From Theristus sp. LFF4_11 (Eukaryota > Nematoda > Chromadorea > Monhysterida > Xyalidae), in assembly GCA_030248135.1 (NCBI GenBank), contig JASANC010005298.1:62001-126000 (forward strand): DNA of 64,000 bases, read 5' to 3'. Made by a program: the position numbers and the translations under genes. Positions within the stretch are counted from its first letter, which is position 1, and each line of letters opens with the position of its first letter. A model generated the notes under the pieces. The model ran no database searches, was not told where the DNA came from, and saw nothing but the letters and a program-made list of their open reading frames with translations. Of this stretch, positions 1-11,600 are shown piece by piece.

Positions 1-663
1 CACCAGAAAACATGCTTCTTTTCAAAAAAAATAAGCGGTTTTATGTTGCACTTTATGCGCTGCACCGTTTTGTCTGAAACGGACATCAGTTTTTCATCGC
101 CTTTCTGCACACACAAGGAATAAAACGCGCTTCTTTATTTTCCCAAAAATATCATGCAAAAAAACTGCTTTTTCGGTGAAGTGATAAAACTTTGGCTATT
201 TTATAACACGCAATTACTCGCAAGTTTACTGTCAAAATTTTGGAAAAAATGCTCGTCATAAAGTTTTGCACCAAAAACTAGCACCGGTTTCTGAGTAAAA
301 TTTTGAAAACCGCCACCATGCAACCAATCACCTTCTAAGATTTTGAACTGCTGAAGTCGCAGAATGTACATACAAGATCGTGCCTTTTCTTCTGAACTAT
401 CTTACAATATATGTCATGCACTCAACTGTCTTCGCCGTCAAGTCGCTCGCAAGTCAACATGCCATTAGGCAATCGTTTCATCGGCTATTTCACATTTGCC
501 TCCGTGGCTCTCGCTGTCTGTCACACCACACGCATGTTTGTTCACCTTTATTTTCGCACCGCAAAATGAGAATGAAAGATTGGTGATAACAATACCGCCT
601 ACAAGTTTACAACATCAGTCCAAACTGCCTGTTACTTGTTGATTTTATGTTCTCGCATGTTCT
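1..663. other. Non-coding, nothing recognised
   Basis: AT-rich sequence with no open frame resembling a protein, no RNA gene and no repeat found elsewhere in the window. It is the upstream flank of the MYND-like gene, and unseen 5' exons of that gene could lie here. Confidence 0.4.
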
Positions 664-1876
664 ATGCTTACGCTGGCTGAGCTAGCCAGCGGCTATCAGC
701 TGTCTGAAGAGGTGCATCCATTCTACGCGGCCTCCACCAAATGTCAATTTCGTCGACTTTTCGGCTTGCCAGCTCAGTCGACATTTGTTCGCGCGTACAA
801 GCAAGCCGTTGCGAGCAACTATGTTTACAAATGTCTGCTGACGTTGAGCGAACGCTGGGCAAAAGCGACACTTGAAAACGGTGGTGGCCGGAAAAAAGGC
901 GTCAAATTCGAGCAGGACCCAGAGTGGCAGCCGGACAGTCGTGTCGTCGTGTTCAGAGAGTTTTATAAAGGTGCTGCAATGCTTAGTTTAGTTTAGTTTA
1001 TTAGTTGAGTTGAGTTGAGTTGAGTTGAGTTGAGTTGAGTTGAGTTGAGTTGAGTTGAGTTTGGTTGAGTTGAGTTGAGTTGAGTTGAGTTGAGTTGAGT
1101 TGAGTTGAGTTGAGTTGAGTTGAATTTGGTTGAGTTGAGTTGAGTTGAGTTTAGTTGAGTTGAGTTGAGTTGAGTTGAGTTGAGTTGAGTTGAGTTTGGT
1201 TGAGTTGAGTTGATTTGAGTTGAGTTGAGTTGAGTTAAGTTTGGTTGAGTTGAGTTGAGTTGAGTTGAGTTGAGTTAAGTTGAGTTGAGTTGAGTTGAGT
1301 TGAGTTAAGTTGAGGTTAGTTTAGTTTGGAAACAAGTTTAGTTTTGTGATAAATGCTTTTTATAAATGCGCTGTGGTTGAGCGAATCATTCAGCAAAACT
1401 AACCTGTAGCGGATGGTTGAACTTCGTGTTTCGTGGCGCAGTGCGCGGTGATACATGCAGTCAATCATCGTGCTGGATTTGAATGAGGGACACAATATCC
1501 AGTTGAATGAACGAGAGAATCGTGCCATACGAACGAGCACATTCTGTCAGGCAATCGCACTTGGGTGTGCACCGACTTCGACCGCTACATTCTGCACTGT
1601 CATCGGCCGAACGGCGTGCAAGTGATCTTTGGCGATCGATATTTGCAAATGAAACGACGCGAAGGCTACAGGGTGTGCACCTACTGCGGCATGCTGGAGC
1701 AGGTGGCCGGGCAGTTCGCGACTTGCCCCGAGTGCCCCGGTGACCGGGCGCATGGGCCTGCGTGCTACTGTAGCACCGATTGTCTCACGACTGACTTGCA
1801 CGCTCACGCAGAGGAGCACGAACAACGAAACAACATCAAGAGAAATGCACACAAAACGAACATTGTTGTCGAATGA
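664..1876 (+). CDS. MYND-like zinc-finger protein, two exons seen
   Basis: Two coding blocks join in phase: 664-970 and 1553-1876. The first ends AAA G before GTGCTG. The second starts GC after a CAG acceptor, giving a joined glycine codon. The C-terminal half has paired cysteines (VCTYC, CPEC), then CYCSTDC and HAHAEEH. This spacing resembles a MYND zinc finger in which the last ligand is histidine. The N-terminal block (HPFYAASTKCQFRRLFG) is not one I recognise. The 581-bp intron holds a long TTGAG array. An in-frame stop lies just upstream at 640, so the first exon starts either at Met 664 or at a nearby acceptor. The 5' end may therefore be incomplete. MYND fingers usually bind proline-rich partners; the role of this protein is unknown. 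Confidence is good that it is coding and low on function. Confidence 0.6.
997..1322. repeat. TTGAG pentanucleotide array
   Basis: About 60 near-perfect copies of TTGAG with sporadic variants (TTTGG, TTAAG, TTTAG). The array lies in the intron of the MYND-like gene. It begins and ends in GTTTAGTTTAG-type sequence, so it probably grew from a TTTAG-rich seed. Confidence 0.95.
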
Positions 1877-2664
1877 GACAAAGGCACGTCAAAATCATTG
1901 GTTTTTGTTCTTGTTTTGGTGACATTTGTATAAGAACCGTGTCGTTGCTCGCGATCAATCATGTGGAAGCATGATACAGCGAATTAGTACGCTTTGCGTA
2001 CGTATTTCAATCGTTCGAAGCCCACGGAATCTGTTGGCAGCTGATTCTTTGTTTAATAACCACTTGTTATAATTTATCGTTCACGGTGTGATATCAACTT
2101 GATTTTTTTGTCTATTCATGCCGGTATTTATGCATGCGCTTCCACTTGCATTTTTGCAGTTTTTTATCGCAGCATAAATTCAGTTCATAAAAAGAGATGC
2201 AGAGATGCATGAAAACTCGACTTGTGTTTCAGATGAGCACATGCGGATTTCAGAAAAGTAAATGCGTGAAACCTTAAAGCAGAAAATGAACTTGAATAAG
2301 TTTTTACACTGTAAAACCACCAAAAATCACAGAAGATATATGAATACAAAAATATTAATAATAACCCCTAACATCAGAACCCCCCGCAAATGCTGTTATT
2401 CAAAACTAAATAAACACGTCGTTTGCAACAACACAATTTTCTTGACAACTTTAAAGATCATGTGCAATGCGCATATCAAATAGACACTGATTAGCTATTG
2501 GACAGATCAGCACACTTTCAATCATAGAAAAAAACCAAAATATTTTTGCTGAAGCAATACTCCATGGAAAGTTTCCATGTTGTGCATTTCTCTGAATATG
2601 CAACAATTATTAAAACTGTCCACCAGCCGCATCATCAGCGCGTCACACGGCCACCCCAGCGGTC
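1877..2664. other. Intergenic, nothing recognised
   Basis: AT-rich spacer between the ends of two convergent genes: the MYND-like gene (+) and the ZP-N gene (-). It should hold both 3' untranslated regions. AATAAA-like signals occur, but none can be assigned with confidence. No repeat family seen elsewhere was recognised. Confidence 0.4.
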
Positions 2665-5600
2665 TCACAAGTCGTCGCCGTTGCCCTGCCAGTGATCGTA
2701 GTTCTGCGTGGTGAAGCTGGCGCTCGACTCGAGCATCGCTGCGTATCGTGCAGCCGAGTTCATCGCAGACGAGGGGCGTCTCAGTGCGTCCTCGGGCAGA
2801 CGCTCGCGAACGGCCGGCGGCAGTGGGCGACTTTGGACGTTGCCGCCCAGGTAGACCTGCAACGGCGCTGGCGGCTCCGGCACGGGCGAGTGCGGCTGTG
2901 GATGTTGCTGATGTTGTTGATGTTGTTGATGTTGTTGATGTTGTTGTGGCGCTGTGTTGCTGTTGCTGTCTGAAAATAAAACCGATTTTGTGTCCAACTT
3001 TTTCTCAAGTTGCAATTTCAGCTTTTTTCAGTTTCAGCTTTTTACCGTTGTTCGTATTGGTTTGTGTATTTTAACGATAGGATTTTCGGGCTCTCCATGG
3101 CAATATGGTCGTCCACTCTCCGTTTTCTTTGCACACCCTGAACAACAACCGCCCTATGCAAACATGCACACGATGCGCACAGCCAATCAGCAACGCTGTA
3201 GCAGCGTGTAAATAGTGTCACGTGACCAACCAGTGCGCTGCGTGATCTGCGACGGTTTCTCCTCACACTCGCTGGTGCACCTCATCTCCTCTGTTTCATT
3301 CGTGCCGATTGTCGTCAGGCGACTCGTCGTTCGTTCGGGCGGCAGCGGAGGCAGCGGTTTGCTGATCTGCACGGTGGTTGACAAGTATTCTTGCAAGTAT
3401 TCTCTTTTCTTTTGCTTCTGCCACTCAACTCTCTCGTTGAAGTGCAAGCAGTTTCATGCTTGACGCGGGAATTCAAAACTGTTTATGTGGCCCTAAGACA
3501 CCGTTGAATCCCCTAGGTTATTTTGAATAAGCACGAAACTGATTTCCATTCGAAGTCTGTAAACGCAATGTGTTGCAGAACTAAAAGAAATGACAATACA
3601 GTATGACCGAATAAATAAGGCACTCTTCAATTATTTAAAAATGCGGGAGACGCATATAAAAGGAGGAATATGGCCTTGTGTAAGCAGTGAAAGACTTCGC
3701 TCGACAACGCTTTTCAAGTCTCTGATGTTTTACACACGGATACAAGTACATGAGAGTCATATTTTTGCGCCGCGTTTGTTGTTTAAAAGCTTGCTGAAAA
3801 GCGTAAAAACTTTGAAGTTATTTTTCAATTGTCCTCTTTAGTTTAGTCTGAAATCACAACATCATGTGCGAAATTCTGTAAATTCTGTGCAAAAACATTG
3901 CTGCATGTAGCTTTATCGTTGTTGCTAACGTACGCACCGCTGTAGTGTGCACACAGCAGCACCAGTGCAAAAAGTGTTGTCTTCCGTTGATTTTCACCTT
4001 TTTTTACCAAACTGACAGGATAAACCGGTGAGTCATTGCCTTTGCCACAGAAGGAGACCTTGCGTTCCCCAATGCCTCTGCGATACACGCGAACCAGTGT
4101 CAGCGATCTGAAGTCTGATCGTTATTTTAGTGGTTTTAGGGGTCGCTAAATGCTAGAAAAAAAGCAAATGTGAAAGTTTTATTTGTCTACAATGTACGAG
4201 GGTTGCCATGTGTAACCGAAATAAAGAATAAACGGCGCAAAAATATGACTCTTATGTACTTGTATCCGTGTGTAAAACATCAGAGACTTGAAAAGCGTTG
4301 TCGAGCGAAGTCTTTCACTGCTTACACAAGGCCATATTCCTCCTTTTATATGCGTCTCCCGCATTTTTAAATAATATTCTGACTTTTACATAAGCCCAGA
4401 AGGTCGGACCAAAATCACAATACGTTGGTCACACATTCTTCTAAACCCCGGACAACTCAGGTTTTTCATTTTTTCGTTTTTAGGCCGATTTCGCCTATGC
4501 TATTTCTACGGCCGATTCGCCCAAAATCGTCACGATTCAGTACCTAGAATTGCTCACATAAGAAAACTGACCCAAAAGCCGTGATCGGCGCAATGAATTA
4601 CCATGGAAAACACCGTTTTCTTGTTTTTCATTTCTGGACCAATTTCGCTAAATTCCACGGGCGATTCGCTCGAAATCGTCACGATTCGGTATCTACAGTT
4701 GCTCACACAAGAAAACGAACAAAAAATCCGTGATCAGCGCATTGAATTACCCTGGAAACACAGTTTTCTTGTTTTTAATTTTTAGACCGATTTCGCTAAT
4801 TTCCACGGCCGATTCGCCCGAAATCGTCACGATTCAGCATCTAGAGTTGCTCATGTAAGAAAACTAACCCAAAATCCGTGATCAGCGCATTGAATTACCC
4901 TGGAAAACACCCTTTTCTTGTTTTTCGTTTCTGGACACATTTACGCCAATTTCCACGGCCGATTCGCCCGAAATCGTCACGATTTAGTATCTAGAGTTGC
5001 TCACATAAAAAAACTAACCAAAAATCCGTGATCAACGCATTGAATTACCATGGAAAACACCTTTTTCTTGTTTTTCGTTTCTGGACCGATTTCGCCAATT
5101 TCCACGGCCGATTCGCCCCTAATCGTCACGATTCAGTATCTAGAGTTGCTCTCATAAATAACTAACCAAAAATCCGTGATCAACGCATTGAATTACCATG
5201 GAAAACACCTTTTTCTTGTTTTTCGTTTCTGGACCGATTTCGCCAATTTCCACGGCCGATTCGCCCGAAATCGTCACGATTCAGCATCAGGAGTTGCTCA
5301 CGTAAGAAAACTAACCCAAAATCCGTGATCAGCGCATTGAATTACCCTGGAAAACACCATTTTCTTGTTTTTCGTTTCTGGACCGATTTCGCCAATTTCC
5401 ACGGCCGATTCGCCCGAAATCGTCACGATTCAGCATCTAGAGTTGCTCATGTAAGAAAACTAACCCAAAATCCGTGATCAGCGCATTGAATTACCCTGGA
5501 AAACACCCTTTTCTTGTTTTTCGTTTCTGGACCGATTTCGCCAATTTCCACGGCCGATTCGCCCGAAATCGTCACGATTCAGCATCTAGAGTTGCTCACG

Positions 5601-8600
5601 TAAGAAAACTAACCCAAAATCCGTGATCAGCGCATTGAATTACCCTGGAAAACACCCTTTTCTTGTTTTTCGTTTCCGGACCGATTTCGCCAATTTCCAC
5701 GGCCGATTCGCCCGAAATCGTCACGATTCAGTATCTAGAGATGCTCACACGGGGCAAAAAATTAAATTAATTTTCAAATTCTCCGGATGGAATTACCCCA
5801 GGAAACATTTTTGTTCGACTGTGAAAATGCCGCAGGTAAAAATTGAAAGCGCGAACACATGTAACCAGGTCAAAACCTACGAACCTTTAAAAATGCCCAA
5901 TTTTTTTACCCAAATAAAGGTTGGAGCAAAAAAATAACTAAATTTTCAAAATCTACAGATGAAATTACCTCAGGAAACTTTTTTGTTCGGTTATGGAACA
6001 ACTTCAGACAAAAATTGAAAGGGCGAACACTTAAAACCAGGTGAAAACCGTGCGAGTTTTTAAAAATGCCCAATTTTTACTCAAAAACAAGGTCGGGGCA
6101 AAAAATTAACCCAATTTCTAAAATCTCCGGATGGAATTACCCCAGGAATTTTTTTTGTTCACCTGTGATAATGCCGCAGGTAAAAATTGAAAGGGCGAAC
6201 ACTTGTAACGGCGTAAAATCCTTCAAAACTTAAAAATGCCCAAATTTTGCCCCAAATAAGGGTCGGAGGCAAAAATTAACTCAATTTTCAAAATCTCCGG
6301 ATGAAATTACCCCAGGAACCATTTTTGTGCAACTGTGAAAGTGTCGCAGGTAAAAATTGAAAGGGCGAACACATATGATTACACTACTGAAAAAAAAAAT
6401 ACAAAGAGAAATAAGTAACACTGTTTTCAGAATAGGTTTTTCGTGTCTACAGCGTATGAAAAGTTGTCCGATAAAAATTTTTTCGCGGCTCCAAGCACAA
6501 CTTTGGGTGTTCGTTTCGTGTGCACAGAACCAAGTTTGTGGCTTATACTATGCTCGCTGGAGGAAGCGAGCAAATTTGAAAAACGCGCGCGAGGGGAAAA
6601 CGGCTCATATTATGCGTGATGCGCTATCCGCTCGCTGGCGCTCGCTCGCGCATCCGCATGATCATCAATCAAAGCGAGACAGTCGCATACAATTAGCTGT
6701 TTTTTCAAAAATACCGGACTTTTTCCCAAATCGTGTGTGTAAAAAGCACAGAAAATGAACAGAATAGCACAGAGAACCAAGTAATTTTGATGAACAACGG
6801 CAACCTTGTGCTCGTGCTGCTGGTGCTCCTTGATGCGCAGGTACGAGTCCTGCGTGAACATGCGCGATGCCTGCTGCAGCTCATCAGCGTTCGCCTTGCG
6901 CGGTGCCCCCGTGTGCTCAGAGCGTTTCACGTAGCGTCGTTTGCCGTTGATCGTCTGTGGGAACAGTAGAGAAACGTGCTAATTTTTTAGGAAACTATGC
7001 TTCATGAATGTTTGTATTTGCTTCTTTTCTTCGACCGCAATGTACACATTTCTTTCAATGTTGAATTGTGATTGCTCGCAGCAAGAAAACCAACAACTTT
7101 TGGAAGTCACTCACAGTGCTTTCATCAATGGGTCCACTTTCCGGGTCGGCCAACTGCCCAGCCAGTGTGTTTGTCTGTGCTGTGTGCTGTGTGTCATGCG
7201 GCGACGGCGTTGCCGGTGGCCGTGTGTCCAGTATTGTGTTCAGACGACTCATGAACGCCATGTGCGCTAAACTGTGTGCCACAACGCCCCATTTGTCTCG
7301 CGTGAACAGCTGGAAATGAACAAAACCATAAATTTCTGCTCCCTAAAGTCCAAAAAAGCATTTCTCGGAAAGCTTTCTGCACCTGCGTGTATTCTGGCCT
7401 TCGACCGATAGCCTCGAAATCGTCGATGCCTGTGCTGTTGACAAGCAACTCTGCCAACTGTGGGTCGTCATGTAAAAGTTGACGAAATTGTTCTGCAATA
7501 CACTGAATGTTCATGCACATGTAATTTGTCTTTATGGTTGTTGCGACTGTCAGTTATGGACATATGGAAACCAACCGATTTCATTTGTGCTCAACTTTCT
7601 TGGACCGAATCCCCTCTGCTGCTCTATGGCGTGCATGCAGTCGGCCAACCACTGTTGTCTGTCATGCACTGCTATCATTGTTCCTTGAAAGAACTTTTGG
7701 AGTGTTTGAAATTTTTTTAAAGATCACATAATTTTCTGAAATCAACGGGTTTCTGTTGGCAACAGTTGGAAGGCTGTTAAAAAGTCACAACCAAAAAACG
7801 TCCAGAGACTGACCTGCTTGCAGTGCAGCAGTTGTCGGCTCTCGCGTTTCCGTCGACGGTTGTAGTCCGCTGTATTGGTTGCCTGCAAGGTTTCTCACAA
7901 CGTTTTTGAAAATACAGTGTGAGTCAAAAAAAAGGTTCCAATTCTAAAATGCTCTCACTGGCGTGTGCTGAGGTGTTTAGAGCTGAAAATTGGAACACTA
8001 TTAGAAAAAATTTGGAGGTTTTTCTGACTATTTTTTCACGGTATGTTGCCCCTATCACTCACTACAGCAGAATATCTGAAAAACATGAAAAATCGACAAA
8101 TGTGGTGAAATGCAGAGGGTTAATTTAGCTGTAACAAAGACCAAATGATGAACGTTGGTGACAACCCGAGTGTTCACAACACAAAAAAAGATGAAAAAAC
8201 AATACGCACATACAGTGGCTTGGAAATGCCGAATGCTGAATTGCATTTGAATAGTCTTTGATCAACCTGATGTTTCACTTTGAGTCTGAGCGTGCGTAAG
8301 CGGTTCTGCCCAGAACAGATGCGAATTTATCTTTCCAGATGCAAACTGTTTTTTTTCTTTTTTTAATTCACACATTTTGTCACTCTGATATTTTTCACCA
8401 CAGCAGACTGGTTGTTTTCTGCAGTGAAAGATGCAATTCCATTTTCAGTCGTTGCTGCCATCATGGTTAAGTGGACGACAGAAAAGCGAGTCTGGTCTGC
8501 CAATTGGTGGGAACATGCGAATAAGTTATCTACAGTGGTTCGGCAATTTTGTAAAAAAATCTATTTTACACCGCGTGGCGATAGATCAGTTCACAAGTCG

Positions 8601-11600
8601 GTATGAGCAATGATAAACAGTGAGATTATGGGTGACCGTCGTTTTTTCGTCAAAAATCACTATTTTTTGAAAATTACACTGTAAAAATGAACTGAAACGT
8701 GTAAACCAAAAAACTTTTAATCACAAAAAAGCTCTCAAAGTGTTCTAACAGTGTTCCAAATTTTAAGCCATGAGGTTCTTGCTACAGCTAAATCAACCCT
8801 CTGTATTTCACCACATTTGTCGATTTTTCTTGTTTTTCAGATATTCTGCTGTAGCGAGTGATAGGGGCAACATACCGTGAAAAAAAATAGTCAGAAAAAC
8901 CTCCAACTGTTTTCTAATAGTGTTCCAATTTTCAGCTCTAAACACCTCAGCACACGCCAGTGAGAGCATTTTAGAATTGGAACCTTTTTTTTTGGTTCAC
9001 CCTGTAGATTACGAAACCTTTTGAATTTTGAAAAAGACCGAGCGTATTGGGTAACGGCGTTGAACTCAAACATCCCATTTGTCGCTAAACCAGTTTTCTT
9101 GCATCTCCTATCCTTGTTCTTTCGTCACGAGCTCACTATTCTGTGAAAAAGTGCCAAGTTTAAACGAGCATACAGTCGAAGTTCAAATTATAGGGAATCA
9201 GCTGATTGGTTGGTGGTCACGTGATGCATGATTTCTGTGCAGAACGTGAACTCCGACAGATGACGCTGCACGCACTGCAATGCCTGCACAGAAAGCATGC
9301 ATCACGCGACCACCAACCAATCAGCTGATTCCCTACAATTTAGAGTTCGACTGCACTGTACCTTCTAGCGTGGACACAGACGATCGATCGTCGTGCGTGC
9401 CGATGACATTCGCCGTGACGTCACGGTCGACGGACGCATAGATCTCAGTGATGGACCTCAGCTGGCTGCTGGCGACGACACGATGCATGCAGTCGTGCTC
9501 ACCAGGCACTCGCTGCTGCTGCTGCTTGCTCTTGGCGTCGCTCTTTTGCTGCTGCTTTTGACTCCGGTCCACTGCCGTGTACAGATCGCTTGGCGTTGTC
9601 GTCGTTGCTGTTGTTGTTGCTCTCTCTGAAATACGGGTAACACGGTGTTTTCTTCAAAAACTTTAGAACAGTGTGGTCAGACTGTCACACAACATCTTTT
9701 TCGTCTATCAGCCCACTCCCCCACATACAACAAGCAGCTCCAGCCCAGAGTATTATTGTTTATTACTGTTTACCACCTCGACCCAACCAACCAACCAACC
9801 AACCAGTGTTGCTGTGTGCCGTTTTCGCTGCTTTCAACAACTCCGCCCTCCACTCCGAGTACGACTTCGGTCGGTTGCCAGAGTCGGTGTTGTCGTCATC
9901 GTCGTCAGCAGCGTCATTAGTGTTCGATGATTGGCCTGACGAGAGACCGCCGGCTGCATGCTGATTGGCTGACTCGTGCGTCACGGCGATGCTGATTGGC
10001 TGAGCGTTCGGCGACCGATGATCACGCTCCGTCGGACTGACCATCGGTGACTCGTAGTTTGGATCGCGGTCTTTCGGCATCGGCTGCTGGCCTCGATGCT
10101 GATGATGTTGCAGATGAACGGGTAGCTTGTTGTTGCTGACGGTCAGTCGTGTGCTGTGGCTGTGCTGTGCATTATGCGTGTGTTTCGCTTTGTTCTGTCG
10201 CTCGTCTGGTGAGCCGCCGCTGTCCGTCGACGGAGTTGATGCGCCGTAGTCGGTGCTCACTGACAGCGCTGAAACGCGCGAACAAAAAATGATATGACTC
10301 GTGTTGCATTTTCTGAATAAGACGATGCATTCGTTTGTTAGAGTGATAGGTGGGGTGGATCTTAGCCTATTAGCGCGCTGCATTTGAACACCCAAATCTG
10401 AGCAAGCAAGTTGAGGGAACTGGTTTGAATTTGAAGCAAACAACCGATCAGCTGGCGGTTTTCACGCATAAAATGTAATCAATCATCAGAAGAATTGTAT
10501 ATTTTGTCTCGTGGTTTGCGATTGTTGCCTCTTTTATGAAGATTTGCAAAAAACATACAAAACACACAAAATAATTGAATAAATACAGTATGACCGAATA
10601 AATAAGGCAGTTCCTGTATTTTGCATCTAGGCGGAATTGGTCGCAGATTTGAAAAACCGATCAGTTTGATACAGTAGATACACAATTGGCTCTCTGAAAC
10701 TCTTTTTTCTTTCATTTAAATTCCGCGCGCTCTTTGCATTTTGAAAAAATGCCATGTTTACTCGGCTATTCCGTTCATTTATAAAGTCAGGAATAAGGGG
10801 AACGCAGCTTGCTGGCAAACATATAGCTTGGCTTGACCGAAAACAACGAATTTTTTAAAAGATTTTTTCAACGATGGGATCCGATCTACGAAGACCCCCG
10901 CCCTGCTAAGCGGGAGCGATACCGCTGCGCTATGGCTGCAACAAGAAAAAACGCGTTAAAAAAGTTGCTCACACATTAGGTCTTTTATGCGGATTTAGAA
11001 ACATTAGTTCTATAAAAAATGCTATTATAGAAATGCGCGTGAAACACGAGCAAAACGGCTGTGGCGCTATACCAGTGTGTTTCACCAATCGATGAGTTAA
11101 GTTGGCATACATTACACGGAAGGAGGGGTGGGTAGAGAAAAAATCCCAGAATGCATGTTTTCTACAGAAAATGAATAAACGAACAAACAGGTTTCGATGA
11201 AGGAAAGTGTGGTGTACACGAACCTTCCCTTGTTGAGTTGCTGCTGATCATGTAGTCGTGCGAGAGCAGCGCGTCGTTTGAGATGCTCGACTTGCCATTC
11301 CACCAGAGATGACCGAGGCCAAGTTTGCTCAATTCGTTCGCTGATAAATAAACATAAGAAGTTTTAATCTGATTCCTTCAGTTCAATCCGAAAGTTTAAA
11401 AGATGAGTTTCAGTTTCTATATGTTGACAACAGTGGCCAACCTTGCGGCACCGTGTTGACCACTTGTTTGCGGCGTTCAATTCTGACTTTTCGTCGTTTC
11501 ACGAGCGCAAACAGACAGCCGCAGATCATGCAGAGCAGCGCGAGCAGCAGAATCGGCAGCACCAAGTAGTACACGTACGCGTAGTTGACCACTTGCTCCG

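Noticed and set aside
3590..4364. Matching short frames on opposite strands (IKGGIWPCVSSERLRSTTLF)
   Set aside because: The same peptide on both strands results from the inverted arms of the foldback element; there is no transposase motif.
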